Below are positions 1 to 6,801 of a stretch of DNA of 35,899 bases, one piece after another. The notes below the pieces were generated by a model. It worked only from the letters and a program-made list of their open reading frames with translations. It searched no databases and was not told the origin of the DNA. Location: assembly GCA_001871495.1 (NCBI GenBank), contig MNVG01000053.1, positions 1 through 35,899 on the forward strand, read 5' to 3'. Both the position numbers and the translations under genes were made by a program. Each line of letters begins with the position of its first letter. The stretch's first letter is position 1. The DNA comes from Candidatus Micrarchaeota archaeon CG1_02_51_15 (GTDB taxonomy: Archaea > Micrarchaeota > Micrarchaeia > Norongarragalinales > UBA8480).

Positions 1-22
1 GCAACTTACTTGGTGGTTTGAA

Positions 23-271
23 TTGAACGTACATCCTGTTGCAGTCGGGTGCGTCGTCAACGGCGGCCGTGTGCTTTTAGTCCATCACAATGCGCTTGGT
101 TTGTGGCTGCCGCCGAGCGGTCGCATCGAAGAAAACGGGGTTCCCGACGATGCGGTCAAGCGCGAACTTCGTGAAGAACTTGGGTTGGATGTCGAGCTCG
201 TGCAGTGGAGCGGCTTGTCCTTGGAAGGCAAGATAGTTCGGCAGTTGGCACAGCCGTTTAGGCTCTTTTGA
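23..271 (+). pseudogene. Truncated Nudix hydrolase
   Basis: The 82-residue product carries the N-terminal half of a Nudix fold: a beta hairpin (VGCVVNGGRVLLVHH), then LWLPPSGRIEEN and a Nudix helix ending RELREELGL. Nudix enzymes hydrolyse nucleoside diphosphates linked to another moiety and are usually about 130-150 residues, so roughly the last third is missing. The first conserved Glu of the Nudix box (G-x5-E) is Gly here, which would weaken the fold or metal site. The start is TTG with a GGTGG-like ribosome site just upstream. The reading stops 12 bases before a palindromic element, and I found no continuation of the fold in any frame after it. Probably a dead gene; the family call is firm, activity is doubtful. 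Confidence 0.7.
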
Positions 272-282
272 GGCAGAACCCT

Positions 283-354
283 ACGGACTTCATTCGTTTT
301 GCCGCTGCAAAACGATGCATCTTTTTGTTTGCGGACAAAAAGCTTGTAGTCCGT
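283..354. repeat. Palindromic element copy 1 (double hairpin)
   Basis: Two perfect hairpins lie side by side: TCGTTTTGC-CGCT-GCAAAACGA at 294-315, and CTTTTTGT-TTGCGG-ACAAAAAG at 321-342, separated by TGCAT. An outer stem ACGGACT (283-289)/AGTCCGT (348-354) encloses both, so the unit could fold as a three-way junction. The first stem and spacer (CGTTTTG...CAAAACGATG) match the copy at 24660-24712. It follows directly on the truncated Nudix gene, so its arrival may have caused or accompanied the truncation. Confidence 0.7.
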
Positions 355-380
355 GGATGAATGCCTCATAGAAGGGGTTT

Positions 381-402
381 GTAAGGGGATTTTTCCCCTT
401 AC
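381..402. repeat. Hairpin with 9-bp stem
   Basis: GTAAGGGGA-TTTT-TCCCCTTAC is a perfect 9-bp stem with a T4 loop, followed by TGGATTG and T5. It could be a terminator-like hairpin or another member of the local palindrome population; its sequence does not match the double-hairpin family. Nothing else between the Nudix remnant and the IS200-like element reads as a gene. Confidence 0.5.
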
Positions 403-507
403 TGGATTGTTTTTGTTTGCTTAGCGGCTACTTTATCGTTGGGTAGCGCGTGGCCCGCCCTTCGGGCGGGCCCTTTGGATGTTCGCGCCACCGGACGTGA
501 TGAGTGT

Positions 508-1030
508 ATGAGTAGCGTGAGCTTTGATTTGCAGGGGGGCATGGAAGTGCGTTTGGCGGCGCAAATTTCCATTTTATTTTTACGCCTATGTATCGCGCCA
601 AAGCATTTTCAGACAAAGGGATTAAACAAGCTTTTCGCCTGCAGGCGAAAAGATGTCGTACAAACCGCCAGCGAGCGGTTTGTTCCGAGAGGCTTGCGAA
701 CGCGAGGCGTTCGCAATCGCAGGGCGTTTGAAGGTGGAGGTCGCTGCTTCAGAGTTCGGTCCGGACCACTGGCACTTGTTTGTTGTGCGCGCGAAAAACT
801 ATTCTGAGGTGGAACTAGCGCGGCGTTTCAAGGGCGCGACAAGCCGCGCCTTGCGGCGGGACTTGCTGCAGCAAGTCAGGAAATACGAGTGGGGCGACCA
901 CTTCTGGTCGCACGGCTATTTTTCAGAAACAATAGGACGCGTAACCACTGAAACAATCAAACACTATATCGAAAAAAGCCAAACCAAACACTGGCCACAA
1001 TCCAAACAAACCACACTAACCGCCTACTAA
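508..1030 (+). pseudogene. tnpA: IS200-type Y1 transposase (tnpA), two frame breaks
   Basis: TnpA proteins cut and rejoin single-stranded transposon ends with a HUH motif and one catalytic Tyr. The HUH motif appears as GPDHWHLF and the Tyr helix as FWSHGYFSETIG...IKHYIE, both typical. The protein is spread over three frames. The start ATG (508) reads MSSVSFDLQGG; after the G6 run at about 534-539 the frame changes to HGSAFGGANFHFIFTPMYRAK...KGIKQAF; from about 686 it changes again to REACEREAFAIAGR and runs to the stop. The second shift is explained by about 50 nt of palindromic sequence (636-685; 50 = 2 mod 3) that has no counterpart in TnpA proteins. The first break may be a lost G. The longest single-frame piece lacks the N-terminus, so the gene is probably inactive unless frameshifting occurs. 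Confidence 0.82.
631..716 (+). repeat. Palindromic element copy 2, inside tnpA, plus a third hairpin
   Basis: The first hairpin is a perfect 22-nt palindrome with half-sites CTTTTCGCCTG/CAGGCGAAAAG (631-652). Spacer ATGTCGT leads to the second, ACAAACCG-CCAGCGAG-CGGTTTGT (660-683), then TCCGAG. A third hairpin, TTGCGAACGC-GAG-GCGTTCGCAA (694-716), lies in sequence that reads as normal tnpA coding (CEREAFAIA). The first two align base by base with the copy at 24330-24380 read on the minus strand: same TTTCGCCTGC apex, same TCGTACAA junction, same TTGTTCCGA end, with compensated stem differences. The insertion is out of frame. Confidence 0.8.
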
Positions 1031-1099
1031 AACAAACCGGACGCCTGCCGCTTCAGCGGCAGGTAGTTCACGTTTGCCAATGGCAAGTATAAAGAAATC

Positions 1100-1561
1100 A
1101 TGGTTGTTCCCAAAGAGTCTTATGGCCTTTGGATAAAAACATCCTCTTCTGTCGATTCTACCCAAGAATTTTTTATAAAAGCCAAAGACTTGTTTGCAGG
1201 CCGGACCGCGTTTGTCGAAGTAGGCGGAAATGCTAAAGCAGATAGGATCGAAGTTAGCTTGAACCTAGGCCCGAATCCGTCAAGGTATCCCAGTGGCGGT
1301 ATCAAATTGGCTTCATTCGGGTTCTTTGGGGTCGAACCGTACGGGGAACGGGTATTAATGTCCCAGCGTTTGCCCGACTCATATTATTTTTCCTATGACG
1401 GAATCAGCACTAACGGAATAACTTACGTCTGGGACGCCAGTTGGGCGGACGGAAGCTATTACGCTGGAAAAACAGGCGAGGGCGAGGATGCAATCAAATC
1501 CTGGCTTTTGTTCTTCAAAGCAGGAAACGTGCCGTATTTCAACGTAACTCTAGTTCCTTGA
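1100..1561 (+). CDS. Hypothetical beta-rich protein, probably 5'-truncated
   Basis: I do not recognise this protein. The 153 residues are rich in Gly, Ser, Tyr and alternating hydrophobic residues (SYYFSYDGISTNGITYVWDA), as expected for a beta-sandwich or surface domain, with no signal peptide or membrane segment. Protein-like reading continues upstream of the ATG (FTFANGKYKEI) back to a stop at 1064 that belongs to the right end of the IS200-like element. The true 5' part was therefore probably lost when the element inserted, or lies before it. No clear ribosome site precedes the ATG. It is followed by tRNA-Gln on the other strand. Confidence 0.5.
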   Translation: MVVPKESYGLWIKTSSSVDSTQEFFIKAKDLFAGRTAFVEVGGNAKADRIEVSLNLGPNPSRYPSGGIKLASFGFFGVEPYGERVLMSQRLPDSYYFSYDGISTNGITYVWDASWADGSYYAGKTGEGEDAIKSWLLFFKAGNVPYFNVTLVP

Positions 1562-1603
1562 TGGTTAAGAGGCAATACGGCATCAGTGGCGGAAAAGAAG
1601 AAT

Positions 1604-1675
1604 AGCCCCGAGCGGATTCGAACCGCTGTCAGGAGGTTCAGAGCCTCCTATCCTTGACCGCTAGACGACGGGGCT
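1604..1675 (-). tRNA. tRNA-Gln (anticodon CUG)
   Basis: The minus strand folds into a complete cloverleaf. The acceptor is AGCCCCG/CGGGGCT. The anticodon arm is GGAGG-CTCTGAA-CCTCC, placing CUG at positions 34-36, and the T arm is AGCGG-TTCGAAT-CCGCT. It has 72 nt, no intron, a short variable loop and no encoded CCA. The A1-U72 first pair is a known identity feature of tRNA-Gln for the archaeal GatDE amidotransferase route, supporting Gln rather than Glu. A T-rich run follows the 3' end. Confidence 0.93.
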
Positions 1676-1701
1676 TTCTTTCAATGATTGTGCGCGCCTA
1701 A

Positions 1702-1710
1702 ACTTTTATG
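1702..1710 (-). promoter_or_regulatory. TATA box for tRNA-Gln
   Basis: CATAAAAGT on the minus strand is centred about 30 bases upstream of the tRNA 5' end, the usual distance of an archaeal TATA element from the transcription start. Confidence 0.55.
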
Positions 1711-1721
1711 GCTTTTCTCCG

Positions 1722-2114
1722 CTAGTTTATGGGCGAGGCGGGGAAGTGAAGGAGGTCGTGCATAACTAATAGCGTTGAAAAAAGATCGGTTTTGGTTTTT
1801 AAGTAGTGTTTTGCAAAATTTCTTTGAAAACAGTGCGGCAAACCATAAGCTTCAGGACCAGCGCGTGCACTGCCCCGCGCCTTACTTCCGGTCGTTCGTC
1901 TTCGGGCATTGCGGTTGTCGAAGACGAACGGGCGAGGACGCTTCCGCGCGCGGTCGCCCTCGCGCGCGAATTCATTTTTTGAACGCATAAACCTTTTAGT
2001 TTCCGTAGCGGGGTCGGTTGCTTGCATGACTTTTACAATTGCCGCGAGCCTCTTTGTCTGGTCATGCCTTGCTTCTTTAATGTGCGGGTCTAATTCCGTT
2101 TCGTTGTTTAACAC
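1722..2114 (-). CDS. Hypothetical protein, doubtful
   Basis: This 130-codon ORF is weakly supported. Its first 40 residues look like an amphipathic helix (HIKEARHDQTKRLAAIVKVM), but the middle is a run of Arg/Ala-rich residues encoded by two strong hairpins (1893-1968), and the end has no recognisable feature. Overlapping plus-strand ORFs are no more convincing. It may be a small gene invaded by palindromic sequence or simply non-coding. No ribosome site or neighbour context decides it. Confidence 0.25.
   Translation of the reverse strand: MLNNETELDPHIKEARHDQTKRLAAIVKVMQATDPATETKRFMRSKNEFAREGDRARKRPRPFVFDNRNARRRTTGSKARGSARAGPEAYGLPHCFQRNFAKHYLKTKTDLFSTLLVMHDLLHFPASPIN
1893..1968. repeat. Double hairpin of a second type
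   Basis: CGTTCGTCTTCG (1893-1904) pairs perfectly with CGAAGACGAACG (1919-1930) across a 14-nt loop. Fourteen bases later CGCGCGCG pairs with a second CGCGCGCG across GTCGCCCT (1945-1968). The paired architecture resembles the double-hairpin family elsewhere in the window, but loops and spacer do not match it, so relatedness is uncertain. Confidence 0.55.
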
Positions 2115-2161
2115 TTTGCCAAGCTCGTTTTAATTTTCTTGCCCAGCCGGAGTCGTTTGTC

Positions 2162-2587
2162 TTAAGCGAAAGTGGCTTCAAGCAGGAATCGCAATCCGGA
2201 TATTTCCCGCGAGTTTACTGCAAGGGCTAGTGCCTCTTCCTGTGGCGCGTCTAGTCCGTAAAGGAAGTGCGCGAGGGAGCTTACGCGGCGGTCGGCGTGT
2301 TCGAAAAAGTTGCGGAGTTTGTCGTAGGGCGCGTACCATGCGCTTCCGAAATCTGCTCCGTTTTCTTCCGCGCGTCCTCTAACGCGCAGGGCTTTTAGGA
2401 AATGGGGAGAGTGCGTTTGACGCACGGTCAACGCCATTGCCGCCGTCCGGCGTTCTTCAACGTGTTTGCTGTCAAGTCCTTTGCTAACAAATTGGTGTTC
2501 GGGGTCGAACGCTAGCGCAAAGCGTGCGGTTTCGGCATCCCTTGCTTTTTCTAGGAGGCGATTATTGTTGTGGGGGGTCTTCAGCAA
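2162..2587 (-). CDS. Hypothetical protein
   Basis: Unrecognised 141-residue protein with a TTG start and no obvious ribosome site. It is helix-rich, with Ala/Leu/Arg-rich segments (LLEKARDAETARFALAFD and SLAHFLYGLDAPQEEALALAV), and shows no signal peptide, membrane segment or catalytic motif. It stands alone between accessory sequence and the archaeosortase/CarS pair. Composition matches neighbouring genes, and no strong competing frame is present, which is the main reason to accept it. Confidence 0.42.
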   Translation of the reverse strand: MLKTPHNNNRLLEKARDAETARFALAFDPEHQFVSKGLDSKHVEERRTAAMALTVRQTHSPHFLKALRVRGRAEENGADFGSAWYAPYDKLRNFFEHADRRVSSLAHFLYGLDAPQEEALALAVNSREISGLRFLLEATFA

Positions 2588-2718
2588 GTATTTTTGCTGG
2601 AATTCTTATTCTCCAATCAGGGTGGTTCGAAAGCATCATCAGCGGATCGTGCGGTAGAACGCGTTTTTTTTTCTTTTCTGTAGGGTCTTTTTACTATTTT
2701 ATCGCTCGTGTCAGATTC

Positions 2719-3183
2719 TTATTTTGATGCGTTTGCCCAAATAAACAATACTACTCCTGCGTCGACGAACCATAGCAGTGCGTGGATTATTTCCAGTGCA
2801 ATTGGTCCGAAAACGGTTCCGGTTGTTAAAGTAAGCAGTAGGCGCAGGATGTTGAAAGCAAGCAGGAACGGCGCGAATATTGCAAGCGTGCGTAGTCGTT
2901 TCTCTTCTTTCAGCGGAGTTGACCATAATAGGGCGGAAAGCATTATTATCGAGACGAGGCCCGTGCAGTCGGCTGCTATTTTAAACGCTGTTCCGTCTAC
3001 GCTAAGCAGAGTGCCTTGCAACGCGGTTTGGTAGCCGAGGCTATTAAGCAGGGTTTGTTCGGCGGTTGCGACTGCTTGTGCGACTGCAGTCAAGTCGATC
3101 AAGTGTATTAAGGCGAAGGGGAGGAAGAATAGGGGAATGAATCTCGCGAGGAATGCCTTGCCTTCGTTGGCTTCGGTTTTCAT
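2719..3183 (-). CDS. Exosortase/archaeosortase family protein
   Basis: Archaeosortases are multi-pass membrane transpeptidases that cut a C-terminal sorting signal from secreted proteins and are thought to join the new end to a lipid. The 154 residues contain about four to five membrane helices. The three expected catalytic positions are visible: Cys in ADCTGLVSI (about residue 74), Arg in FNILRLLL (about 113) and His in EIIHALLWF (about 135). It is near the short end for the family. It begins one base after the stop of carS, so the two are almost certainly co-transcribed. I did not identify a substrate with a matching sorting tail in this window. Confidence 0.75.
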   Translation of the reverse strand: MKTEANEGKAFLARFIPLFFLPFALIHLIDLTAVAQAVATAEQTLLNSLGYQTALQGTLLSVDGTAFKIAADCTGLVSIIMLSALLWSTPLKEEKRLRTLAIFAPFLLAFNILRLLLTLTTGTVFGPIALEIIHALLWFVDAGVVLFIWANASK

Positions 3184-3184
3184 C

Positions 3185-3715
3185 TTACCACGGGACTGAC
3201 TTTAGTTTCAGCCGGTGTGCAATTACGTTGAATAATATGTGAAGTACGAACGTGAGTACTGCCAGGAATACGAGGCCAGGTATTCCTGCTTGGGTTGGGA
3301 AGTACGGTGCGGCAAACGCGAGTGCAAAAAAGAGGAAGGTCAGTTGGTCGAGTAGCAGCGAGGGCTGGCCGCGTTCCATTCCTGTCCTTCTTTTGAAGAA
3401 GCTTCCTGCCAAGTCTCCGCATAACGCGCCTGCTGCAAGCAGGCCGCCTGTCAATAATTTTGTTCCAAATCCAGCTGCTGTTGTTGCGAACAAGTCGGGG
3501 ATTGTCGCTGCGAGCGCTGCTGCTGTTAGTATTCCGCACATTAGTCCGCCTATCAGGCCGTAGAGTGTCTTGCCGTCGCCGAGTATCCGTCTGCCGTCGC
3601 CGAGGCTTTTTCCCGAATCCAGTTTTGGGCCGCCTCCTAGTATTACCGGCATTGCGTTTGCAACGTAGGCGGGCAGAATAAAAAGTATTAGTTCCAAAAC
3701 AATTTGTAAATCCAT
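3185..3715 (-). CDS. carS: CDP-archaeol synthase (CarS)
   Basis: CarS transfers CMP from CTP to unsaturated archaetidic acid (digeranylgeranylglyceryl phosphate) to give CDP-archaeol, the branch point of archaeal polar lipid synthesis. The 176-residue membrane protein shows the family signature: LPAYVANAMPVILGGGPKLD near the N-terminus, GDGRRILGDGKT, then GDLAGSFFKRR and LLLDQL, interspersed with about five membrane helices. The ATG at 3715 gives the usual N-terminus (MDLQIVLELILF) and is preferred over a longer reading. Genes for isoprenoid precursor supply follow 6 kb away. The archaeosortase gene lies immediately downstream. Confidence 0.92.
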   Translation of the reverse strand: MDLQIVLELILFILPAYVANAMPVILGGGPKLDSGKSLGDGRRILGDGKTLYGLIGGLMCGILTAAALAATIPDLFATTAAGFGTKLLTGGLLAAGALCGDLAGSFFKRRTGMERGQPSLLLDQLTFLFFALAFAAPYFPTQAGIPGLVFLAVLTFVLHILFNVIAHRLKLKSVPW

Positions 3716-3788
3716 TGCGCTAAAAGATAGCACTAGGGTTTTTATTAAACTCGCGCAAAACAATTTGCGTATTGGAGGTTGCTTTTAA

Positions 3789-3947
3789 ATGACAGTAATT
3801 GGAGACGATTTGATTCGCCATTGCCCTGAATGTTATTCCGTAGAAGGGTATTCGATTCCGCTTGTCCAGCGGAGCGGAAAACTGGTTTGTTCTAGGAATT
3901 CGTTGCACTGCTATTGCATAAAAGCGGGATTGCTTGAACGGACTTGA
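3789..3947 (+). CDS. Zinc-ribbon miniprotein, 52 residues
   Basis: A short ORF starting at ATG 3789 with GGAGG (3774-3778) upstream. The product has a CPEC pair at residues 12-15 and a second group, VCSRNSLHCYC, at 33-43, with His and Tyr residues between; this arrangement suggests a small zinc ribbon. The 3' end overlaps the next gene by 14 bases, suggesting translational coupling. TTTTAAAT just before the ATG could double as a TATA-like element, though it lies too close to act for this start. Function unknown; possibly nucleic-acid binding. Confidence 0.6.
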   Translation: MTVIGDDLIRHCPECYSVEGYSIPLVQRSGKLVCSRNSLHCYCIKAGLLERT

Positions 3948-4476
3948 GTTGATTTACTTGACTGAAAAACCTTCGCAGAAAGACGTTGAAAAGCTAATTG
4001 AAGAGTCCACTAAAGTAGGCGCGGTGTTGGCTAACTTTTACTTCGATGCCCAAGGCCGCGACCGCGAGTCGCTCCAGAATTCTTTGGTTGACTTTGTTGC
4101 AAGGATTGCCAAAGAAAGGGGCGTGCTTTACTGTACGGGTGAAATAGAGAAGGCAATAGAGTCAGAGGGAATGTTTTCGTCTTACGGTGAAGTCCGCATT
4201 CTTGCAAAGTCTTTTGCTGACTTGCACAACGTTGCATTGGCTTACGGGCCTATTTCGGTTGAAGTGCTCAAGCCCCGTGAAATAAAGCTTAATCTTGACG
4301 AAGTGCACTCCGTTCTTTTGGACGCTTCGCAGTCCAGCCAGGATTTCGTGAAGTACATTACGGAAAAGACGATGAACCTTGAAGATCGTGCCAAGTACGA
4401 CGAACAATTGCGTCGCAGGGCCGAGTTGGGAAAGGCTTTGAGGGAAAAACGCGATCCTGCAAAGCAACTGCCTTAA
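3934..4476 (+). CDS. Conserved-looking archaeal protein of unknown function
   Basis: Unrecognised, 180 residues, TTG start inside the end of the zinc-ribbon gene. It reads as a compact alpha/beta protein: LELIYLTEKPSQKDVEKLIE, a conserved-looking VGAVLANFYFDAQGRD, an acidic helix, YGPISVEVLKPREIKL, and then a charged helical tail. The strong secondary-structure pattern and absence of low complexity argue it is real. It converges on the deoxyhypusine synthase gene with a 6-base gap. No enzymatic motif is evident. Confidence 0.62.
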   Translation: MNGLELIYLTEKPSQKDVEKLIEESTKVGAVLANFYFDAQGRDRESLQNSLVDFVARIAKERGVLYCTGEIEKAIESEGMFSSYGEVRILAKSFADLHNVALAYGPISVEVLKPREIKLNLDEVHSVLLDASQSSQDFVKYITEKTMNLEDRAKYDEQLRRRAELGKALREKRDPAKQLP

Positions 4477-4482
4477 TCTGTG

Positions 4483-5448
4483 TTAAAGCAACGCGGTTGC
4501 AAGCAAAGGCAGCACTAATGTTGCTTCTGCTTCGACAAACGCGCTGTTGCGCTTGTCTTTCAACTTGTTCCAGCTTACTGCTTCGGTTGGCCTTGCGCCT
4601 GAGAGCGACCCATCATATTGCGTTCCGGTTCCCACGTAGATCGCGTAATCCAATCCATTGCGCAGTATTGCTGCGCCAATAAGGTGGTGCTTTGCGATTC
4701 CACCGCCTATTGTAAGTCCGGCCGTGTTTTTGGCTTCGAGAATCATTTTATAGAATGAAGCAAGGTCGCCTGCCTGGTCGACTACCAACGGTTTTTTCCG
4801 GCCTTGGTTGAAGAAGAACACGTGGTCGCCTATTGCTCCGTCTACGAAACCGGGGCAGTATATGGGGACATTGTGTTTGTTTGCCTGGAAGAGGAAGGAG
4901 TTTTCGTCCTTGATTCGGGTGCCGACTTTTTTGCAGTACTCGGAAGGAACCAATTGCCCGTCGTTTTCTTCATAGACTTCTTGGAGAATTGCGTTGTCTT
5001 GTTGTTCGAGCCAAGCGTAGGACTCGTCGGGAACGAATACGTTGCCTATCCTGTTTAGCCCTTGTTTTTTGACTTCAGTGTCGTCCGCGTCGAAGTCGCC
5101 TATTAAAAACGGCGCGTGCGTCTTCATGAAGTCTTCTTCAATTGCGCCTGTGCTCGTGATTATGGCTGCAAATGCATTGCGGGAAGTGAGTTGTGCAATG
5201 ATTTCCCGCAGGCCGCAGGAGATTATGTTGGACGTCATTGAAAGGAAAAGCGGAATTCGTTTGTTTCTTACTTCGCTTAGTAGGCAATGGGCCCGGCCCA
5301 GTTGGGTTGCCTGAAAGCCCAGTGACGAATAGAGGGAGGGTAATTCGGCTATAGTAAGGTCGTTCCGTATCGGGAAGCCCTGCGTTTCCTCGGAAAAAGC
5401 CCGTTTTTCCGTGCGTTTTCTCTTGAACGAAACGTTTTCGAAAGACAT
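4483..5448 (-). CDS. dys: Deoxyhypusine synthase
   Basis: Transfers the 4-aminobutyl group of spermidine to a lysine of translation factor aIF5A using NAD, the first step of hypusine formation. The 321 residues show the family's conserved blocks: IISCGLREIIAQL near residue 80, EEDFMKTHAP, then GGGIAKHH, YVGTGTQYDGSLSGARPTEA and the active-site lysine in AVSWNKLK near the C-terminus. Length is normal. It lies 13 bases downstream of endA on the same strand, with GGTG-like ribosome-site sequence before the ATG, so both are likely one transcript. The substrate gene is not in this window. Confidence 0.95.
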   Translation of the reverse strand: MSFENVSFKRKRTEKRAFSEETQGFPIRNDLTIAELPSLYSSLGFQATQLGRAHCLLSEVRNKRIPLFLSMTSNIISCGLREIIAQLTSRNAFAAIITSTGAIEEDFMKTHAPFLIGDFDADDTEVKKQGLNRIGNVFVPDESYAWLEQQDNAILQEVYEENDGQLVPSEYCKKVGTRIKDENSFLFQANKHNVPIYCPGFVDGAIGDHVFFFNQGRKKPLVVDQAGDLASFYKMILEAKNTAGLTIGGGIAKHHLIGAAILRNGLDYAIYVGTGTQYDGSLSGARPTEAVSWNKLKDKRNSAFVEAEATLVLPLLATALL

Positions 5449-5461
5449 TCAAAACACCTTC

Positions 5462-6619
5462 TTATGGTTGCACCCATTCTATTTCGTAGTACTCGTACTT
5501 GGATTTAGGCAGTTCTATTCTTTTTACGCGGTAGTCGGTCACTGCAGTCTCGCGGTCGCATATGCTTAGTATAAGGTCTAATCCCAACTGCCGTGCCTTC
5601 AATAGTGCCTGCGCCAACTCTGCTCCGCCGATTTCCTCTTCCTCAGACAACGCCAGCATCACGTACTTTGGACTGTCGGCTTTCGGGGTTTCGATTTCGC
5701 CTTTCTTGCGGTGGTAAAGCAGGAAGTCGAGTTCGGCTGCTGCTTCCTTCTTGACGCCGGGGATTGCAAGAATGAACGTTTTTTTAACTCCGTGTGCCAC
5801 GCGGATGGCGCGCGCCCATTCGCTTATCAGCATTTTAGCCTCGCGCGGGAAAACGTGTATGACGTGCTTGGAGTGCATCCATTCTTCCTGACCTAAAATT
5901 GGTTTGGCGCTCGGAAAATAGAGCCTGAAATGCGTGCCGAACTTGAAGCCCGTTTTCAAGACAAAGCCCCGCAGCCGCAGGTCTTCGTAAACGTCGTAGA
6001 GCGCCTTGAAGTCCGCGCGTCGTTTCGTTGCTTCTTTGAGCAACCTCGTTTCTTTTACGTTGAGCTTCAGTCCGCCGTGCCTCAAGAGGAACAAGGTCTC
6101 GTAAGCGTCGAGCTTCAACAACCGCCCGTGCTTTTTGGCCTTGTAAGTCCCCCATTGGCCGAACCAATTTTCTTCGTAAAGAGTTTTTGCCTTATCTTCG
6201 TCCAAGATGCTCATCATGTCGTCGCCGAAATAAACGGCCTTGAACGCAGCTGCCGGGCAAGCGAAATCGGTAGTAGGATATTTTATTACCGGGCTCCTTC
6301 CGTAAGGACCTGTTGCTTCCGTGATTGGTCGGGCAATCAACCCGCGGTCGCGCCAGTCGCGGTAACAAAAATAACGCGCCAAAAACTTAGGGCAGTCCTT
6401 AAAACCCGTGGTTGCCTGGTTGAATGAAATGCCGCGGCCTTTACGGACGCACTCTGCGTTCCTAACGTCAAGCAAATAAAGCGCCTCTTCAGGCTTGAGT
6501 TCCAAAACAGTCTTCTTACCTTGGAAGTCGCTACCGAAAAAACCGCGGTCAAGCGCCTGCACCGAAATAAGGTCGCGCACCAAAAACCTTCCGTCTTCAA
6601 ATTCGAATTGAACTCCCAA
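5462..6619 (-). CDS. endA: tRNA-splicing endonuclease, three-unit type
   Basis: Cuts introns from pre-tRNA at bulge-helix-bulge motifs. By comparison with the Methanocaldococcus enzyme, the catalytic triad is Tyr234 (FRLY), His249 (MHSKH, the first His) and Lys280 (AHGVKK), all in the middle of the protein. At 385 residues it is longer than homodimeric alpha2 enzymes (about 290-305). There is a degenerate N-terminal unit (YRDWRDRGLIARP, no triad), the catalytic unit, and a further C-terminal beta-like unit (LILSICDRETAVTDYRVKR). That order matches the alphaN-alpha-betaC arrangement of the epsilon2 class described in ARMAN archaea. The TTG start is fixed by GGAGGT about 8 bases upstream. Confidence 0.88.
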   Translation of the reverse strand: MGVQFEFEDGRFLVRDLISVQALDRGFFGSDFQGKKTVLELKPEEALYLLDVRNAECVRKGRGISFNQATTGFKDCPKFLARYFCYRDWRDRGLIARPITEATGPYGRSPVIKYPTTDFACPAAAFKAVYFGDDMMSILDEDKAKTLYEENWFGQWGTYKAKKHGRLLKLDAYETLFLLRHGGLKLNVKETRLLKEATKRRADFKALYDVYEDLRLRGFVLKTGFKFGTHFRLYFPSAKPILGQEEWMHSKHVIHVFPREAKMLISEWARAIRVAHGVKKTFILAIPGVKKEAAAELDFLLYHRKKGEIETPKADSPKYVMLALSEEEEIGGAELAQALLKARQLGLDLILSICDRETAVTDYRVKRIELPKSKYEYYEIEWVQP

Positions 6620-6732
6620 GCAAATTACCTCCAGCAGCCCGGCCTCAAAAAAGGCGGTGCAACCGACTGAGTTTACAACGTTCCCGTCCCTTCAAAAAAA
6701 CTGCGGAAACAACGTATTGATTATGGCTGCCG

Positions 6733-6741
6733 CCGTATAAA
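6733..6741 (+). promoter_or_regulatory. TATA box for the coiled-coil gene
   Basis: CGTATAAAAA lies about 60 bases before the ATG at 6802 in the divergent gap between endA and the coiled-coil gene, and is the best TATA match there. Transcription would start near 6760. Confidence 0.45.
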
Positions 6742-6801
6742 AACCGCTTCCAACGCCTGCGCGCAACCTCTTAAAACTTGTCGCACAATATTCTGTCTGC
6801 A

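Larger units (their letters stand above)
445..1070 (+). mobile_element. IS200/IS605-like element (decayed), approximate ends
   Basis: A broken Y1 transposase gene is flanked by two strong hairpins: GGCCCGCCC-TTC-GGGCGGGCC at 452-472 and CCTGCCGCT-TC-AGCGGCAGG at 1044-1063. IS200/IS605 elements have no terminal inverted repeats but carry subterminal hairpins that the HUH/Y1 transposase recognises as single strands, and single-gene members are about 600-750 bp, which fits here. The exact cleavage sites cannot be read from one copy. No tnpB partner is present. The downstream ORF appears to continue back to the right end, suggesting insertion into a gene. Confidence 0.7.

Noticed and set aside
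23-400. Programmed frameshift rescuing the first Nudix gene
   Set aside because: No frame after the stop carries the missing C-terminal strands of the fold; only hairpins follow.
439-807. A 122-codon plus-strand ORF over the IS200 region
   Set aside because: Only its first residues from ATG 508 match a transposase start; the rest is the wrong frame of tnpA.
4534-4559. Quasi-palindrome in deoxyhypusine synthase (GACAAACGC/GCGCTTGTC)
   Set aside because: Contains a mismatch, encodes conserved C-terminal residues and has no partner hairpin.
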